DNA of 24,161 nt from Candidatus Baldrarchaeota archaeon (GCA_030587435.1 JAUQZC010000008.1:1-24161), one strand, 5' to 3'. Positions 8,638 to 16,983 are shown, numbered from the stretch's first letter. The notes: generated by a model not told the origin, from the letters alone. Numbers and translations: made by a program.

Positions 8638-8677
8638 GAATTATCTATCAGAAACCCCTTAGAAGGACGTATCAGTG

Positions 8678-8893
8678 ATGAGTGAGGAAAGGGCTGCTTG
8701 GGGTAAACTTTTTAAATATTCTGGTATCGTGCTTGACATCGTGATCTTCGCTGCTATTGGATACATAATTGGACAACAATACGGTAACGAGGTTCTTGGT
8801 ACATTAGTGGGTACCCTTGCTGGTACTTTTGTAATGTGGCTTCATCTATTCTGGGTGACTGGAGTAATTAAAGGTAAGAGAGAGGCAAAATAA
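8678..8893 (+). CDS. Small two-helix membrane protein, AtpZ-like
   Basis: This protein of about 71 residues has two predicted membrane helices. The layout is Y-S-G-I-V-L-D near the start of helix 1, IGYIIGQQYGNE between helices, and a Gly-rich helix 2 (LVGTLAGTFVMWLHLFWV) with a basic tail. That pattern (GxxxGxxxD...G-x-FG...GxxxGxxxG) recalls AtpZ/AtpI proteins found beside bacterial F-type ATP synthase genes, which help c-ring assembly or Mg2+/Ca2+ handling. The match is by pattern only. It follows atpC by about 40 bases on the same strand. I prefer the ATG at 8678; a GTG at 8675 is also close to the AAGGA site. The T-rich sequence after the stop could serve as a terminator shared with the convergent proteolipid gene. 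Confidence 0.6.
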   Translation: MSEERAAWGKLFKYSGIVLDIVIFAAIGYIIGQQYGNEVLGTLVGTLAGTFVMWLHLFWVTGVIKGKREAK

Positions 8894-8952
8894 AATTTAA
8901 ACTTTTATTTTTGCCACTTGTTTTCCTAGGCTTTATTGAAAATTTAAGGATT

Positions 8953-9171
8953 TTATATTTGCATCAGTATCATGAATGATATTAGGAGCCCATATATGGC
9001 TAATGCTTCTGCTAAGATGACAACAATTAAACTTTTTGTAAAGGCCTTAGGCCTCTCTGTTACAGCTCCAGACATAGCAGCACCTGAGTATGCTATTCCA
9101 AAACCCGCGCCCAAAGAACTTAACCCAACAGCGCATGAAGCTCCTAATACAGCTAAAGTAACAACAGTCAT
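8953..9171 (-). CDS. atpK: V-type ATP synthase proteolipid, single-hairpin form
   Basis: The 72-residue protein is one helical hairpin: a Gly-rich first helix (GLSSLGAGFGIAYSGAAMSG), a polar loop TERPKAF, and a second helix VVILAEALAIYGLLISF. The ion-binding carboxylate is E55. It closely resembles the second half of the 146-residue proteolipid 0.5 kb away, down to the final LMQ, so the two are paralogues. It would form or join the rotor ring. The ATG at 9171 has no well-placed Shine-Dalgarno (GGAAGG is about 14 bases upstream), so translation may be weak or leaderless. TATA-like AT-rich sequence lies 40-50 bases upstream. It converges with the AtpZ-like gene across a 59-base gap. Confidence 0.88.
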   Translation of the reverse strand: MTVVTLAVLGASCAVGLSSLGAGFGIAYSGAAMSGAVTERPKAFTKSLIVVILAEALAIYGLLISFMILMQI

Positions 9172-9324
9172 TTCTGATTGTTTAACCTTCCAATAAATGA
9201 GATTTAGTTTTGTAATTTTTATTTCGCGTCTAATTTTCGGTGTTTTAGGTTTGCGATAAATAATTTAGGCTCTTCTATATAGGTTTTCTGATATCGCACA
9301 AGAATATATAAGATAAAAATATCT

Positions 9325-9348
9325 GAAAGAAAAGCGTATTTTTCTTTC
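9325..9348. repeat. Nine-base-pair inverted repeat in the proteolipid intergenic region
   Basis: GAAAGAAAA and TTTTCTTTC flank a six-base loop (GCGTAT), giving a perfect nine-pair stem. It lies between the 3' end of the second AtpZ-like gene and the single-hairpin proteolipid gene (both minus strand). On the plus strand it is followed by a short T run. It may be a 3'-end or processing hairpin, but low-complexity AT sequence can form this by chance. Confidence 0.35.
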
Positions 9349-9428
9349 GTTTTTGATCTGTTACAAAATTGTTTTTAAACTATAGCAAGAAACTTAATAG
9401 GTACTAGAATTTAAATATAATGAGGTTT

Positions 9429-9656
9429 TTAATACCTTTTCTTTTCTGCCTTTTCTAACTGTTTTATCATTGTATACATGGAGAGTACTCCTAGGAAATA
9501 GCCGAGTAAACCAAATGGCAGGATGGCTTGCCAGCCGAAAATTGCATATCCGATGTAAGCTAAGATAAACGTCATTATCGGGAGGTCAGTACTGAGTCCA
9601 AGTACTTTAAACGCTTTTAATGACCCATTTTTGTTTTTTGAAGAGCTTCTCTGCAT
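9429..9656 (-). CDS. Second small two-helix membrane protein, AtpZ-like
   Basis: The 75-residue protein has a charged N-terminus (RSSSKNKNGSLKAFK), two membrane helices separated by FGWQAILPFG, and a charged tail (KQLEKAEKKRY). The helices carry a Gly pattern (AYIGYAIFG ... GLLGYFLGVLSMY) similar to AtpZ/AtpI-type proteins. It resembles the AtpZ-like protein at 8678 in size and topology but not closely in sequence. A strong GGGGGAG site lies just before the ATG. It is the second gene after the 146-residue proteolipid on the same strand, with a 39-base gap, so the two are probably co-transcribed. A role in building or stabilising the rotor ring is inferred from position only. Confidence 0.55.
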   Translation of the reverse strand: MQRSSSKNKNGSLKAFKVLGLSTDLPIMTFILAYIGYAIFGWQAILPFGLLGYFLGVLSMYTMIKQLEKAEKKRY

Positions 9657-9695
9657 CTCTCTCCCCCGAATGCAATAATAGTCTCATTAACTTCT

Positions 9696-10136
9696 TTATT
9701 GCATTAGTAACATGAATGCTATTAGCAAACCATAGATAGCGATAGCTTCTGCTAGGACGACTGTTATCATGGACTTGCTGAAAACTGTTGGCTTTTCAGC
9801 TATTGCGCTAGCCATGGCACTTCCTGTCGAAGCTATTCCTATACCAGATGCCATGCCAGTTACTCCTGTAATTGCACCTGCGCACACTGCTTTGAAAGCG
9901 AAGTCCCATGTAGGTTCTCCACCAGTGCTTAAGATTATGAACGATACTAGCATACCGTATATTGCAATGGCTTCTCCTAAGACTACTGGAATCAGGAGCT
10001 TTGCGAATGTTTCGGGTTTTTCTGTTATTGCACCGCTAAGTGCGCTACCTACGCTTGAGATTGCAAGACCTGCTCCTATTGCCGCTAATCCAATTGAAAG
10101 AGTTATACCCAAATATTCTATGAACACTTCCAGCAT
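9696..10136 (-). CDS. atpK: V-type ATP synthase proteolipid, double-hairpin subunit K
   Basis: The 146 residues form two fused hairpins (four membrane helices). Each second helix keeps its ion-binding glutamate: E55 (VVLGEAIAIYGMLVSF) and E130 (VVLAEAIAIYGLLIAF). The polar loops are TEKPETF and AEKPTVF. The first helices lack a Gln at the place used for sodium binding, and the Glu is followed by Ala rather than Ser/Thr. This leans toward proton rather than sodium coupling, but is not decisive. The ATG at 10136 follows a very strong AAGGAGGT site, with TATA-like AATTTATTAA about 45 bases upstream. It heads a two-gene unit with the AtpZ-like protein. Its second hairpin is the likely source of the 72-residue paralogue downstream. 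Confidence 0.93.
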   Translation of the reverse strand: MLEVFIEYLGITLSIGLAAIGAGLAISSVGSALSGAITEKPETFAKLLIPVVLGEAIAIYGMLVSFIILSTGGEPTWDFAFKAVCAGAITGVTGMASGIGIASTGSAMASAIAEKPTVFSKSMITVVLAEAIAIYGLLIAFMLLMQ

Positions 10137-10426
10137 GAAATCAACCTCCTTCGCGCGAGTAATATTAAAAATTTTGTTAATAAATTTTACTTTTACGATT
10201 ATGTATTAAAATAAAGCGCACTAACGGCGTAGATCTGTCACCATCATTAAACTAATTACTGAATTTATGCAAGATAGGTTACTAAATGCGGCAAATATGC
10301 ATATATATATTTTATCGATCTATTTCGTTATCCAGATGCCGCAAAAATAAAAAATGAATGATTAAGATACATCCATCTGAACAATGTTAATAAGGTGTTT
10401 TAAGCGAATTTTGGAGGAAGGGTAAA

Positions 10427-10877
10427 ATGCGTAAAAACACACTTGATGTTATTGATGAAAAAATAATAGAGCTTTTGAGGGAAAATTCGAGGCTGTCTTT
10501 TCGTGAAATAGCAGAGAGACTTGGGAAAACAGAGTCGACAATTAGGAGAAGGGTTAAGAAGCTTATTGACTAGAATTATTAAAAAATTTACTATAATAAC
10601 TAGTTCTTCGAGAAGTGGACAAGATGTTCATGCCTTTGTTAGAGTTCTCACATCAATGAATAAGTTGGATAGAGTGGCTGAGGAAGTGGTTAAGTTTGAT
10701 GAAGTTAAGCAGGTATGTTTTCTTGCTGGACAGTGTGGTGTAGCGCTAATAGTGAGGGTACCAAGTGTGGAAGCGTTAAATGAATTTATAAGAGAGAAAC
10801 TGGCAGATATAGAAGGAGTTACGGGTATAGAGACGTGTATTATATTACAGGAGTTAAAACGTGTATTAGAGATATGA
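10427..10877 (+). pseudogene. Lrp/AsnC-family regulator, one frameshift between domains
   Basis: The first frame starts at an ATG (10427) after GGAGG. It encodes a complete helix-turn-helix domain (LDVIDEKIIELLRENSRLSF, then REIAERLGKTESTIRRRVKK) and stops with TAG at 10571. The next frame continues at once with RIIKKFTIITSSS and the ligand-binding/dimerisation (RAM) domain, ending EVKQVCFLAGQCGVALIVRV and GVTGIETCIILQELKRVLEI. The junction lies within about 10570-10575, and removing one base there (or adding two) restores a normal protein of about 149 residues. No homopolymer is involved. Without repair the cell would make a 48-residue DNA-binding peptide alone. It lies between the proteolipid operon (divergent) and atpI (convergent), so it may have regulated the ATP synthase genes. 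Confidence 0.72.
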
Positions 10878-10916
10878 GTTTTTATTTTTCTATTGAATAA
10901 AAATTAAAAAAGAATT

Positions 10917-12749
10917 TTATTTTGTTATTGTGTAATACCTTTCAATTTTGAATGGTTGAAATTCGACGCCTTCGCCTTCGTAGAATTTTAGGAACCATTC
11001 GACCCAATGCAACCTAAGCGTGTGTATGAATGATAGAAGTCCTTCCATTATCATTACGAATATTGTTCCCACCAGAAATGATACGGTAAACATGGGAGTT
11101 ATCGTAAAAGCAAGGCCGTGTTCTGGGTTAACACCGCCTAAGGTTATGAATGTTTTGCTGAATCCTTCGTGAGCCATGTTAAGTGCCAGTATTCGGGCAT
11201 AGGATATTGTGTTGGAAATTGATTCTATTAAGCTTTCTAGAACGCTCATGCCTCCTTCGATTGGACCTTCGGTTACTACTCTGCCGATGAACATTAGGAT
11301 TAACGGTAGGATGAGCAGTAGGAATACTGGACTTGCTACGAACTTTGCTGGTTGTGATATTGGAGCATCTTTGAACCATTCCGTGAAGACTATATTTTTA
11401 GTGAAGACTATCCGTATAAGACCTATGTAAAACCATAGCCACATTCCAGGTCCAAAGATACCTTCTAAATATTCTCCATGTCTTATTTTGTTGACAACGT
11501 CGAGGAATATTCCTAAGCTTAGATGTATTGCACCTATTATAATTGAAAGTATGAAAAGCATCCATGGTTCGTGGAATGGGCTAAACCATATGGGTCCGTG
11601 GGGTGGTCCTGGAATATATTCTAGGCCAAGTTCTTCACATAGTTCTTTGTTTGTTAGTCTTACTACTCCCTCATCGAAATCGAAGAGTATGAAGATGTAT
11701 ACTAGGATATTTCTCAGGAAGCTTAGCGGTGGTCCAATGCCGTGCGCGTACCATTCTTCGTGGTAGATTGAAAAACCAAAAAACTCTCCGTAAAGGATTC
11801 CAAAGAATATTGAGAATACACTACAGAATAGGAGCAGTGTTGATCCTTTAATAATGTAGTTACCTATTTCTCCTAGGTCGACGTTTTTCCGTTTACCTAT
11901 GAGCCCAAGGATTGCCACAACGAGGAGGAGTAATCCGTGACCTATATCCCCGAACATAAGACCGAAGAATATCGGAAATGTTATTGACATTAGAATTGTT
12001 GGGTCTATTTCACCATATGATGGGGTACCGAAGCTTTTCGTCAACGTTTCGTAGGACTCTAGAGTTTTTGGGTTTTTGAGGAGTGTCGGTGGCTTCTCTT
12101 TTTCTTCATGTTCATCGCTTTCGATGACTTCGACGATTGATGATCTATCTGAGACCTTCAGTATGGTTTCTGTAACTTCACCTACCTTTTCGACGGGTAC
12201 CCATCCCTCTAGGATATACGTTTTTTCTGTTTTTCCCATAAATGTCTTTGTTTCTTCTACTTCCTTTTCTATTTCCAATACTTCTTCAAAGGCAAGAAGT
12301 TTTGTTGCGTTTTTCTCTGCTATTCCATCTAGCTGTTTTCTTAGGGAATTTATTTGTTTTTTAACCTCTGGTTCATCTTCTCTTTCTTTTAATGCTTCTA
12401 TTTCTTTATTAATCCTTGTGCTCTCTGACTCTATTTGTTTTACTTCTTTTTCTATATCGTCAATGAAACTGTCTGAGGGTGTTCTTGGCACGGTTGTTTT
12501 CTCTGCAGCAGGTTTCCTTTTTATTTGTAAATCGTCAATTAACCGCTCAACTCTTGAAAGTAAACTTAAAATTTTGTAGTATCGTTCACCTGGTTCGACG
12601 GGTGTTATCTTTCCTTCAAATTCCTCTAGTTTGTCTCCTATATTAATTAGATGTACAACGCCGAGTTCTCCTATCGTCCTAATAGTGTCATCAACGTATT
12701 TTTCATATATAATCGCACGAATCTTCTTCATTGGGACAGATTTAAACAT
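10917..12749 (-). CDS. atpI: V-type ATP synthase subunit I (a subunit)
   Basis: This large subunit forms the stator half-channels against the proteolipid ring. The preferred start is the ATG at 12749 (about 610 residues), because MFKSVPMKKIRAIIYEKY is how family members begin and GGTGG lies eight bases upstream. An upstream ATG at 12821 would add a basic 24-residue extension and could be leaderless. The N-terminal half is soluble and rich in coiled coil. The C-terminal half has about seven to eight membrane helices. The essential channel arginine lies in SYARILALNMAHEGF (about residue 519). The end HTLRLHWVEWFLKFYEGEGV is the family signature. It is intact, unlike the stalk subunits H and E. 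Its 3' end converges on the lrp-like gene. Confidence 0.94.
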   Translation of the reverse strand: MFKSVPMKKIRAIIYEKYVDDTIRTIGELGVVHLINIGDKLEEFEGKITPVEPGERYYKILSLLSRVERLIDDLQIKRKPAAEKTTVPRTPSDSFIDDIEKEVKQIESESTRINKEIEALKEREDEPEVKKQINSLRKQLDGIAEKNATKLLAFEEVLEIEKEVEETKTFMGKTEKTYILEGWVPVEKVGEVTETILKVSDRSSIVEVIESDEHEEKEKPPTLLKNPKTLESYETLTKSFGTPSYGEIDPTILMSITFPIFFGLMFGDIGHGLLLLVVAILGLIGKRKNVDLGEIGNYIIKGSTLLLFCSVFSIFFGILYGEFFGFSIYHEEWYAHGIGPPLSFLRNILVYIFILFDFDEGVVRLTNKELCEELGLEYIPGPPHGPIWFSPFHEPWMLFILSIIIGAIHLSLGIFLDVVNKIRHGEYLEGIFGPGMWLWFYIGLIRIVFTKNIVFTEWFKDAPISQPAKFVASPVFLLLILPLILMFIGRVVTEGPIEGGMSVLESLIESISNTISYARILALNMAHEGFSKTFITLGGVNPEHGLAFTITPMFTVSFLVGTIFVMIMEGLLSFIHTLRLHWVEWFLKFYEGEGVEFQPFKIERYYTITK

Positions 12750-13088
12750 AGCTCTGTCCACCGCCCTTTTCCCTTTATCTACATGCTTTAATGTCTTTTG
12801 GCAAGCCTTACGGCGGAGCATCTAACTATTATTTTGTTGTTATATTTTAATTTTATGCTGAATAACTATTAAAGAACTTGAGATGAAAGTCCGTTCGCAT
12901 CTGTTTTTGCTTAAAAGAACATAAAGTTATAAACTTTTAGATAGCGGCGGAAAGTTTTATTAAAAGCATGTTAAAAGAAAGTGTTAAAAATATCAACGTG
13001 TCAGATAGTATAGAACAAATTATAAGACTTCACCTTTAGACTATTGAATTTATATTAATTAATGGCAACTTCATGGTGTTTGTAGAAC

Positions 13089-13727
13089 ATGAAACGTGCA
13101 TCTATGTTAGAGAGGGTTAGAGGTTTTTTTAGGAAGACTAGGGAGAATTTTAGAACTTATATTGAGATTAGTGGTTTGGGAGAAATAGCTAGAAGATACT
13201 TTGTTATGAATGCTTTTGACGGCGCGTTAACTATGCTGGGGGTTATAATGGGTGCTTTGATGGCTCATCGCATCATCACTCCCGACTCTTTGAAAGTTAT
13301 GATCGGTGCTGGTATAGGTGGAAGCCTTGCTATGGGTGTTTCAGGTTTCTTTGGCGCCTATATGACGGAGAGAGCTGAGAGAACTAGGGAACTAAGACAT
13401 TTGGAAGTAGCTATGCTAAAAAGCCTTGAGAACAGTATATATGCGAAGGCTTATCGTTTTGCAATAGTGGTTGCTGCTCTCATAGATAGCTCGGCGCCCA
13501 TGCTTTCAGCTTTTATTTCATTGATACCACTCATTCTTGCCTATATTGGTGTGATTCCAACAACATATGCGGCTATCGCATCTATAGTTTTGATTTTTTC
13601 CATGCTTTTCTTATTGGGTGTGTTTTTAGGCAAAGTTTCTAAGGAGAATATGATTTTTTCAGGTATTAAGATGCTTTTTGCGGGTTTAATAACTGCAATC
13701 ATTAGTCTAATTTTACAATTCATCTAA
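13089..13727 (+). CDS. VIT1/CCC1-family membrane protein
   Basis: The 212-residue protein has a basic N-terminus and about five membrane helices. The first helix region, YFVMNAFDGALTMLGVIMGALMAH, matches the VIT1/CCC1 family entry motif (NAFDGxxTxxGVIxG). The conserved SLAMGVSGFFGAYMTERAER segment ends in the acidic cytosolic helix. Eukaryotic relatives carry Fe2+ or Mn2+ into vacuoles; archaeal members (a TIGR00267-like group) have no settled substrate. The ATG at 13089 lacks a good Shine-Dalgarno, and a TATA-like TTTATATTAAT lies 35-40 bases upstream. Another ATG five codons in is possible. It is monocistronic, convergent with trmI across ten bases. Confidence 0.8.
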   Translation: MKRASMLERVRGFFRKTRENFRTYIEISGLGEIARRYFVMNAFDGALTMLGVIMGALMAHRIITPDSLKVMIGAGIGGSLAMGVSGFFGAYMTERAERTRELRHLEVAMLKSLENSIYAKAYRFAIVVAALIDSSAPMLSAFISLIPLILAYIGVIPTTYAAIASIVLIFSMLFLLGVFLGKVSKENMIFSGIKMLFAGLITAIISLILQFI

Positions 13728-13737
13728 TTCCAATTTG

Positions 13738-14514
13738 TTAGAATACTTTTCTAGCGAAGGTGATGTATCCCGTGTGGGCTATCATGGATGTTTCTGGTCT
13801 TGTTCTTCCTTCTCTAACCAGTATTCTTCTCACAAAACATTCTACTGTGGTAATATCGTAAAATCCAGTTTTTAAAAGGGCAGAAACGGTTTTTTGAACT
13901 TGCTCTATTGTTGGTGAGTAGGATACAAAGCTTCCTCCATCTTTTAAGGCTTCGTAGGCATGTGAAACTACTAGCCAAGGTGTTGCCATATCTAAAATAA
14001 CGGCGTCCACGTTTCTCTCATCAATTCCTTCATTTACGTCTTTTAGCTTAAATGTTACATATTTTTCTAGGCCTGCTTCTTTTATATTTTTCATGGCCAA
14101 TCTTTGGAAATCTTCTCTCACTTCATAGGTGTAGACGTGTCCATTTGGGCGAACGTAGTAGGCAAGAACTATTGTTAATGCTCCACTACCAGTTCCAGCT
14201 TCAACAACTTTCCAGCCTGGACCTATACCTGAATAGAGGAGAATTAAGCCCATATCTTTTGGATAGATTATCTGCGTTGTTCTTCTCATTTTTAAGATAT
14301 AATCCTTAGGAATGGGTTTAAAAATTCGAAATTTCACACCGGTGCTGCTTTTTATACTGCTTCCGTAAGGTTTGCCGATAATATCATTTAGGTTTACTGC
14401 TCCTTTATGTGTATGAAGTTCTTTGTCTTTTTCGGCTTTAACTAACCATCTTCTTTTTTCGTCAAATACTATGAGAACTATATCACCTTCATTCACAACG
14501 TTTGTTGAAGACAT
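13738..14514 (-). CDS. trmI: tRNA (adenine-N1)-methyltransferase TrmI
   Basis: The protein of about 258 residues is the archaeal/bacterial single-chain TrmI. It uses SAM to make m1A57/m1A58 in the T-loop of tRNAs, a thermostability modification. A small N-terminal beta domain with ELHTHKG leads into the Rossmann fold: motif I EAGTGSGALT (about residues 105-114), an acidic strand YTYEVREDF, catalytic-strand VDAVILDMATPW, and a C-terminal end GRTRPETSMIAHTGYITFA that is specific to TrmI. The ATG at 14514 is preferred because GGTGAT lies just before it; a GTG three codons upstream overlaps that site. It follows the radical SAM gene amrS by 13 bases and is surely co-transcribed with it. Confidence 0.93.
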   Translation of the reverse strand: MSSTNVVNEGDIVLIVFDEKRRWLVKAEKDKELHTHKGAVNLNDIIGKPYGSSIKSSTGVKFRIFKPIPKDYILKMRRTTQIIYPKDMGLILLYSGIGPGWKVVEAGTGSGALTIVLAYYVRPNGHVYTYEVREDFQRLAMKNIKEAGLEKYVTFKLKDVNEGIDERNVDAVILDMATPWLVVSHAYEALKDGGSFVSYSPTIEQVQKTVSALLKTGFYDITTVECFVRRILVREGRTRPETSMIAHTGYITFARKVF

Positions 14515-14527
14515 TGTAATCACCGCT

Positions 14528-15622
14528 TTAAATTAAAAAGCTTTTAAACTTGTCAATAATGTTTCTTTTAACATATTTTCCAACAATAGGAATTTTTTCT
14601 CCACATTTTGGGCACTCGTTTTTCTCGGTTAAATTAAATTTGACTACGTCGAAAATGTATCTTTTAATTAAGAGTTCTCCGCAATTCGGGCAATATGTAT
14701 TCTCCCATGGATGTCCAGGTACATTACCTAGATAAACGTAGTTTAACCCTTCTTCTAAGCCAATTTTTCTAACTTTTTCTAGAAATTCAACTTTTGGTGG
14801 AGGAGCATGATATTTGTACGCTGGATAGTATCTTGTTACATGCCAAGGCGTATTTTCACCAAGATCCTTAACTATTCGACAAGCAATGCTTCGAAGACAT
14901 TCTAAATCATCATTAACACCAGTTACAATTAAAGTGGTAATTTCTACATGTGCGCCTAAGCGCTTTGCTTCAATGCAATTACGCCAAACATATTCAACAT
15001 TTGCACCACAAAAACGTAAAACTTCATCCTTACAGCCCTTAATATCTACGTTAAGAGCATCTAAACCAGCATCAATAAGCATCTTCAAAGCATCAACAGT
15101 CATATAGCCATTCGTAACAAAAGTATTATAAAAACCGCGTTCCCTAGCAAGTCTAAAAACATCTAAGCCCCACTCAAAAAGTAACGTTGGCTCGTTAAAT
15201 GATATGCTCGTGCCTTGACATCTATATTTGCCAACCATCTCAACAAATTTTTCAGGAGAAATATAGTTAGCTTTCTCAGGGTTAGGTGGAACTTTACTTA
15301 TTGAAAAATTTTGACACCAAAGACAAGTGAAGTTACAACTCCATGTACCCACAGTTAAGGCAAGTGATCCAGGCCAAAAATGAAATAAAGGCTTCTTTTC
15401 TATGGGGTTAGCGCTTATTGAGGATATGTCTCCATAAACAAGTGTATATAGTTTTCCATTTATGTTTTTCCGTGTTTTGCAAAATCCTGTTTTCCCTTCA
15501 TTTATCATACATCTTCTTTCACAGATTCCGCATCTAACTTTATTATTTCTCAGCCTTTCGTAAAGTAAAGTTTCTCTGATCCAAGGTTTATCCATTAATT
15601 CACACCACTTTAACTTACCCAT
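14528..15622 (-). CDS. amrS: AmmeMemoRadiSam-type radical SAM enzyme AmrS
   Basis: The 364-residue protein belongs to the PflX/AmrS group of radical SAM enzymes, found with MEMO1 and AMMECR1 homologues. Residues 31-48 hold an N-terminal Cys cluster (CGICERRC ... C48). The radical SAM [4Fe-4S] ligands are C96-x3-C100-x2-C103 in CNFTCLWCQNF. A C-terminal zinc ribbon is formed by C311/C314 and C337/C340 (CPNCGE, CPKCGE). Motif SISANPIEKKPLFHFWPGS is characteristic. Its substrate is not established. A start nine codons later (15595, DKPWIRETLLYERL) fits shorter relatives. The 15622 ATG has a TATA-like element about 26 bases upstream, consistent with a leaderless message. It forms an operon with trmI. 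The MEMO1 and AMMECR1 partners are not in the window. Confidence 0.9.
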   Translation of the reverse strand: MGKLKWCELMDKPWIRETLLYERLRNNKVRCGICERRCMINEGKTGFCKTRKNINGKLYTLVYGDISSISANPIEKKPLFHFWPGSLALTVGTWSCNFTCLWCQNFSISKVPPNPEKANYISPEKFVEMVGKYRCQGTSISFNEPTLLFEWGLDVFRLARERGFYNTFVTNGYMTVDALKMLIDAGLDALNVDIKGCKDEVLRFCGANVEYVWRNCIEAKRLGAHVEITTLIVTGVNDDLECLRSIACRIVKDLGENTPWHVTRYYPAYKYHAPPPKVEFLEKVRKIGLEEGLNYVYLGNVPGHPWENTYCPNCGELLIKRYIFDVVKFNLTEKNECPKCGEKIPIVGKYVKRNIIDKFKSFLI

Positions 15623-15693
15623 TTAACATTGCGATGAACTGTTTCATAAACTATTTGTAGACTCCAAAACACCCGCTCAGATCACTACTAATC

Positions 15694-15714
15694 CAACATT
15701 TTAGAACAATGTTG
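15694..15714. repeat. Seven-base-pair inverted repeat upstream of amrS
   Basis: CAACATT and AATGTTG flank a seven-base spacer (TTAGAAC), about 72-92 bases upstream of the amrS start. It lies in the gap between amrS and the decayed ATPase, so it could be an operator or the remains of a 3'-end hairpin. It is a short repeat, and chance cannot be excluded. Confidence 0.25.
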
Positions 15715-15811
15715 ATACAGTACGCAACTTTACAGCTATTTAACCTGATGAGTGGTTCTCAGCCTTATTGTTCAGCGAAGTTTAGCGGTATTAGTTACTT
15801 GTTGATTGAAG

Positions 15812-16983
15812 CTAAAATTGTTTAACAACTGTTTGAAGAGAATATGCTGGAAGTACTTTGACGTCGTTTTTCAAATCTTTGATTTAGAGATACGATGACT
15901 CCTCTTTTTAAACCCATACTTTTAAATAAGTTTTGAAAATTTCCTTAAATAACTTTCATTTACTTTTTCTTTAACTTCTACAGGTAGAATTTCATCATTT
16001 TTTAAATAATGTTAATTTCTTTTTTACCCCTTCTAAAATAATAGTTGGCGTTTAGGGTATTTACCACGTAGGTTTCTAACACGGCCCCAAGGTTTTTTCA
16101 AAAACTTCTTTGGAATGGGAAAATTAGTGAGGGTGTTGTTGGATAGAACTTCTTAAGCTTCCTCGATGCTGAAAGAAAAGCTGGTCTAAAGTTCGATAGA
16201 GATCTTACCAAAAGCGAAATCTCTAAGAACTTTAAATAATTTGATATAGTTATTTTACTGGCTCCCCAGTCTCTTGATAAAGAATTGATATTAATGATGG
16301 ATCCTGGTGTAGAGAGAATTAATTTCACAATTCTCTCCAGTAAAATCATCGCGAGTTTAAAAATGAATGATATATCTCTAAGGATAACTCTTTCTATTAC
16401 GGAATTTTTAATGTATTCAGATATTTTAAGATCATTTTCCCAGTTAATTATTTCAGGGAAGCCAGATTTTCTTAAATAGTCAAAAAATAAGCTTCCATTC
16501 TTCTGGAAAAATTTCATTTCTCAGCTTAATACCTTTCATTTCTAAAAATTCAAGAAAAGTTAGGGGTTTAAGTTCGAAGAAAAAGAATCTCCCGGCTAGT
16601 TTTTCTCTGGTTTCTTTTGAAATTAAGAGAAAAGATGAGCCGGAAAGAAAAAATTTTAGCCTTGGATATAAGTCGTAGAACCTTCTTAGAATAGAAGGCC
16701 AATTTTTTGATGAAATTCATCAAAAAATATGAATGCTTTACCTATCTCCTCAAAAGGTTTTTGAGAACCTTTTTCATAGAACTCCAAAACTTCTTTTGGA
16801 TTCGCCAAAGATTCATCAAACGAGAAATAAAGAATTTTATTTGGTTCTTCCCTTTCCAGTAATTATGAGAATTTGTCTCTCTTTTAAACTATCAAGTAGC
16901 CTTGGAAAGGCAAAGCTAGTTCCTTCCTTATTTTTCCAGTAAACCACCATTCATTGAATCTTTCCATATCTTCTTCAAGCATA
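15812..16983 (-). pseudogene. AAA+ ATPase of the DUF4143 family, decayed
   Basis: Pieces in all three frames assemble into an archaeal AAA/DUF4143 ATPase. The N-terminal part includes ERFNEWWFTGKIRKELALPF, LLDSLKERQILIITG, then KILYFSFDESLANP and the Walker B strand AFIFFDE. A sensor strand RLKFFLSGSSFLLISKET comes next, then the ELKPLTFLEFLEM region, a winged-helix segment (SRDWGASKITISNYLKFLE) and the C-terminal nuclease-like end LPVEVKEKVNE ... VKVLPAYSLQTVVKQF. The Walker A loop, expected between IITG and the KILYF strand, is absent through a deletion of roughly 20 codons. At least seven other breaks are single-base gains or losses, mostly in homopolymers. Family members are often linked to mobile or toxin-like functions, but their role is poorly known. 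It is clearly non-functional as written. Confidence 0.8.

Noticed and set aside
12076..12579. Plus-strand frame of 167 codons rich in Ser/Phe
   Set aside because: Antisense of the coiled-coil region of atpI; composition is typical of a shadow.
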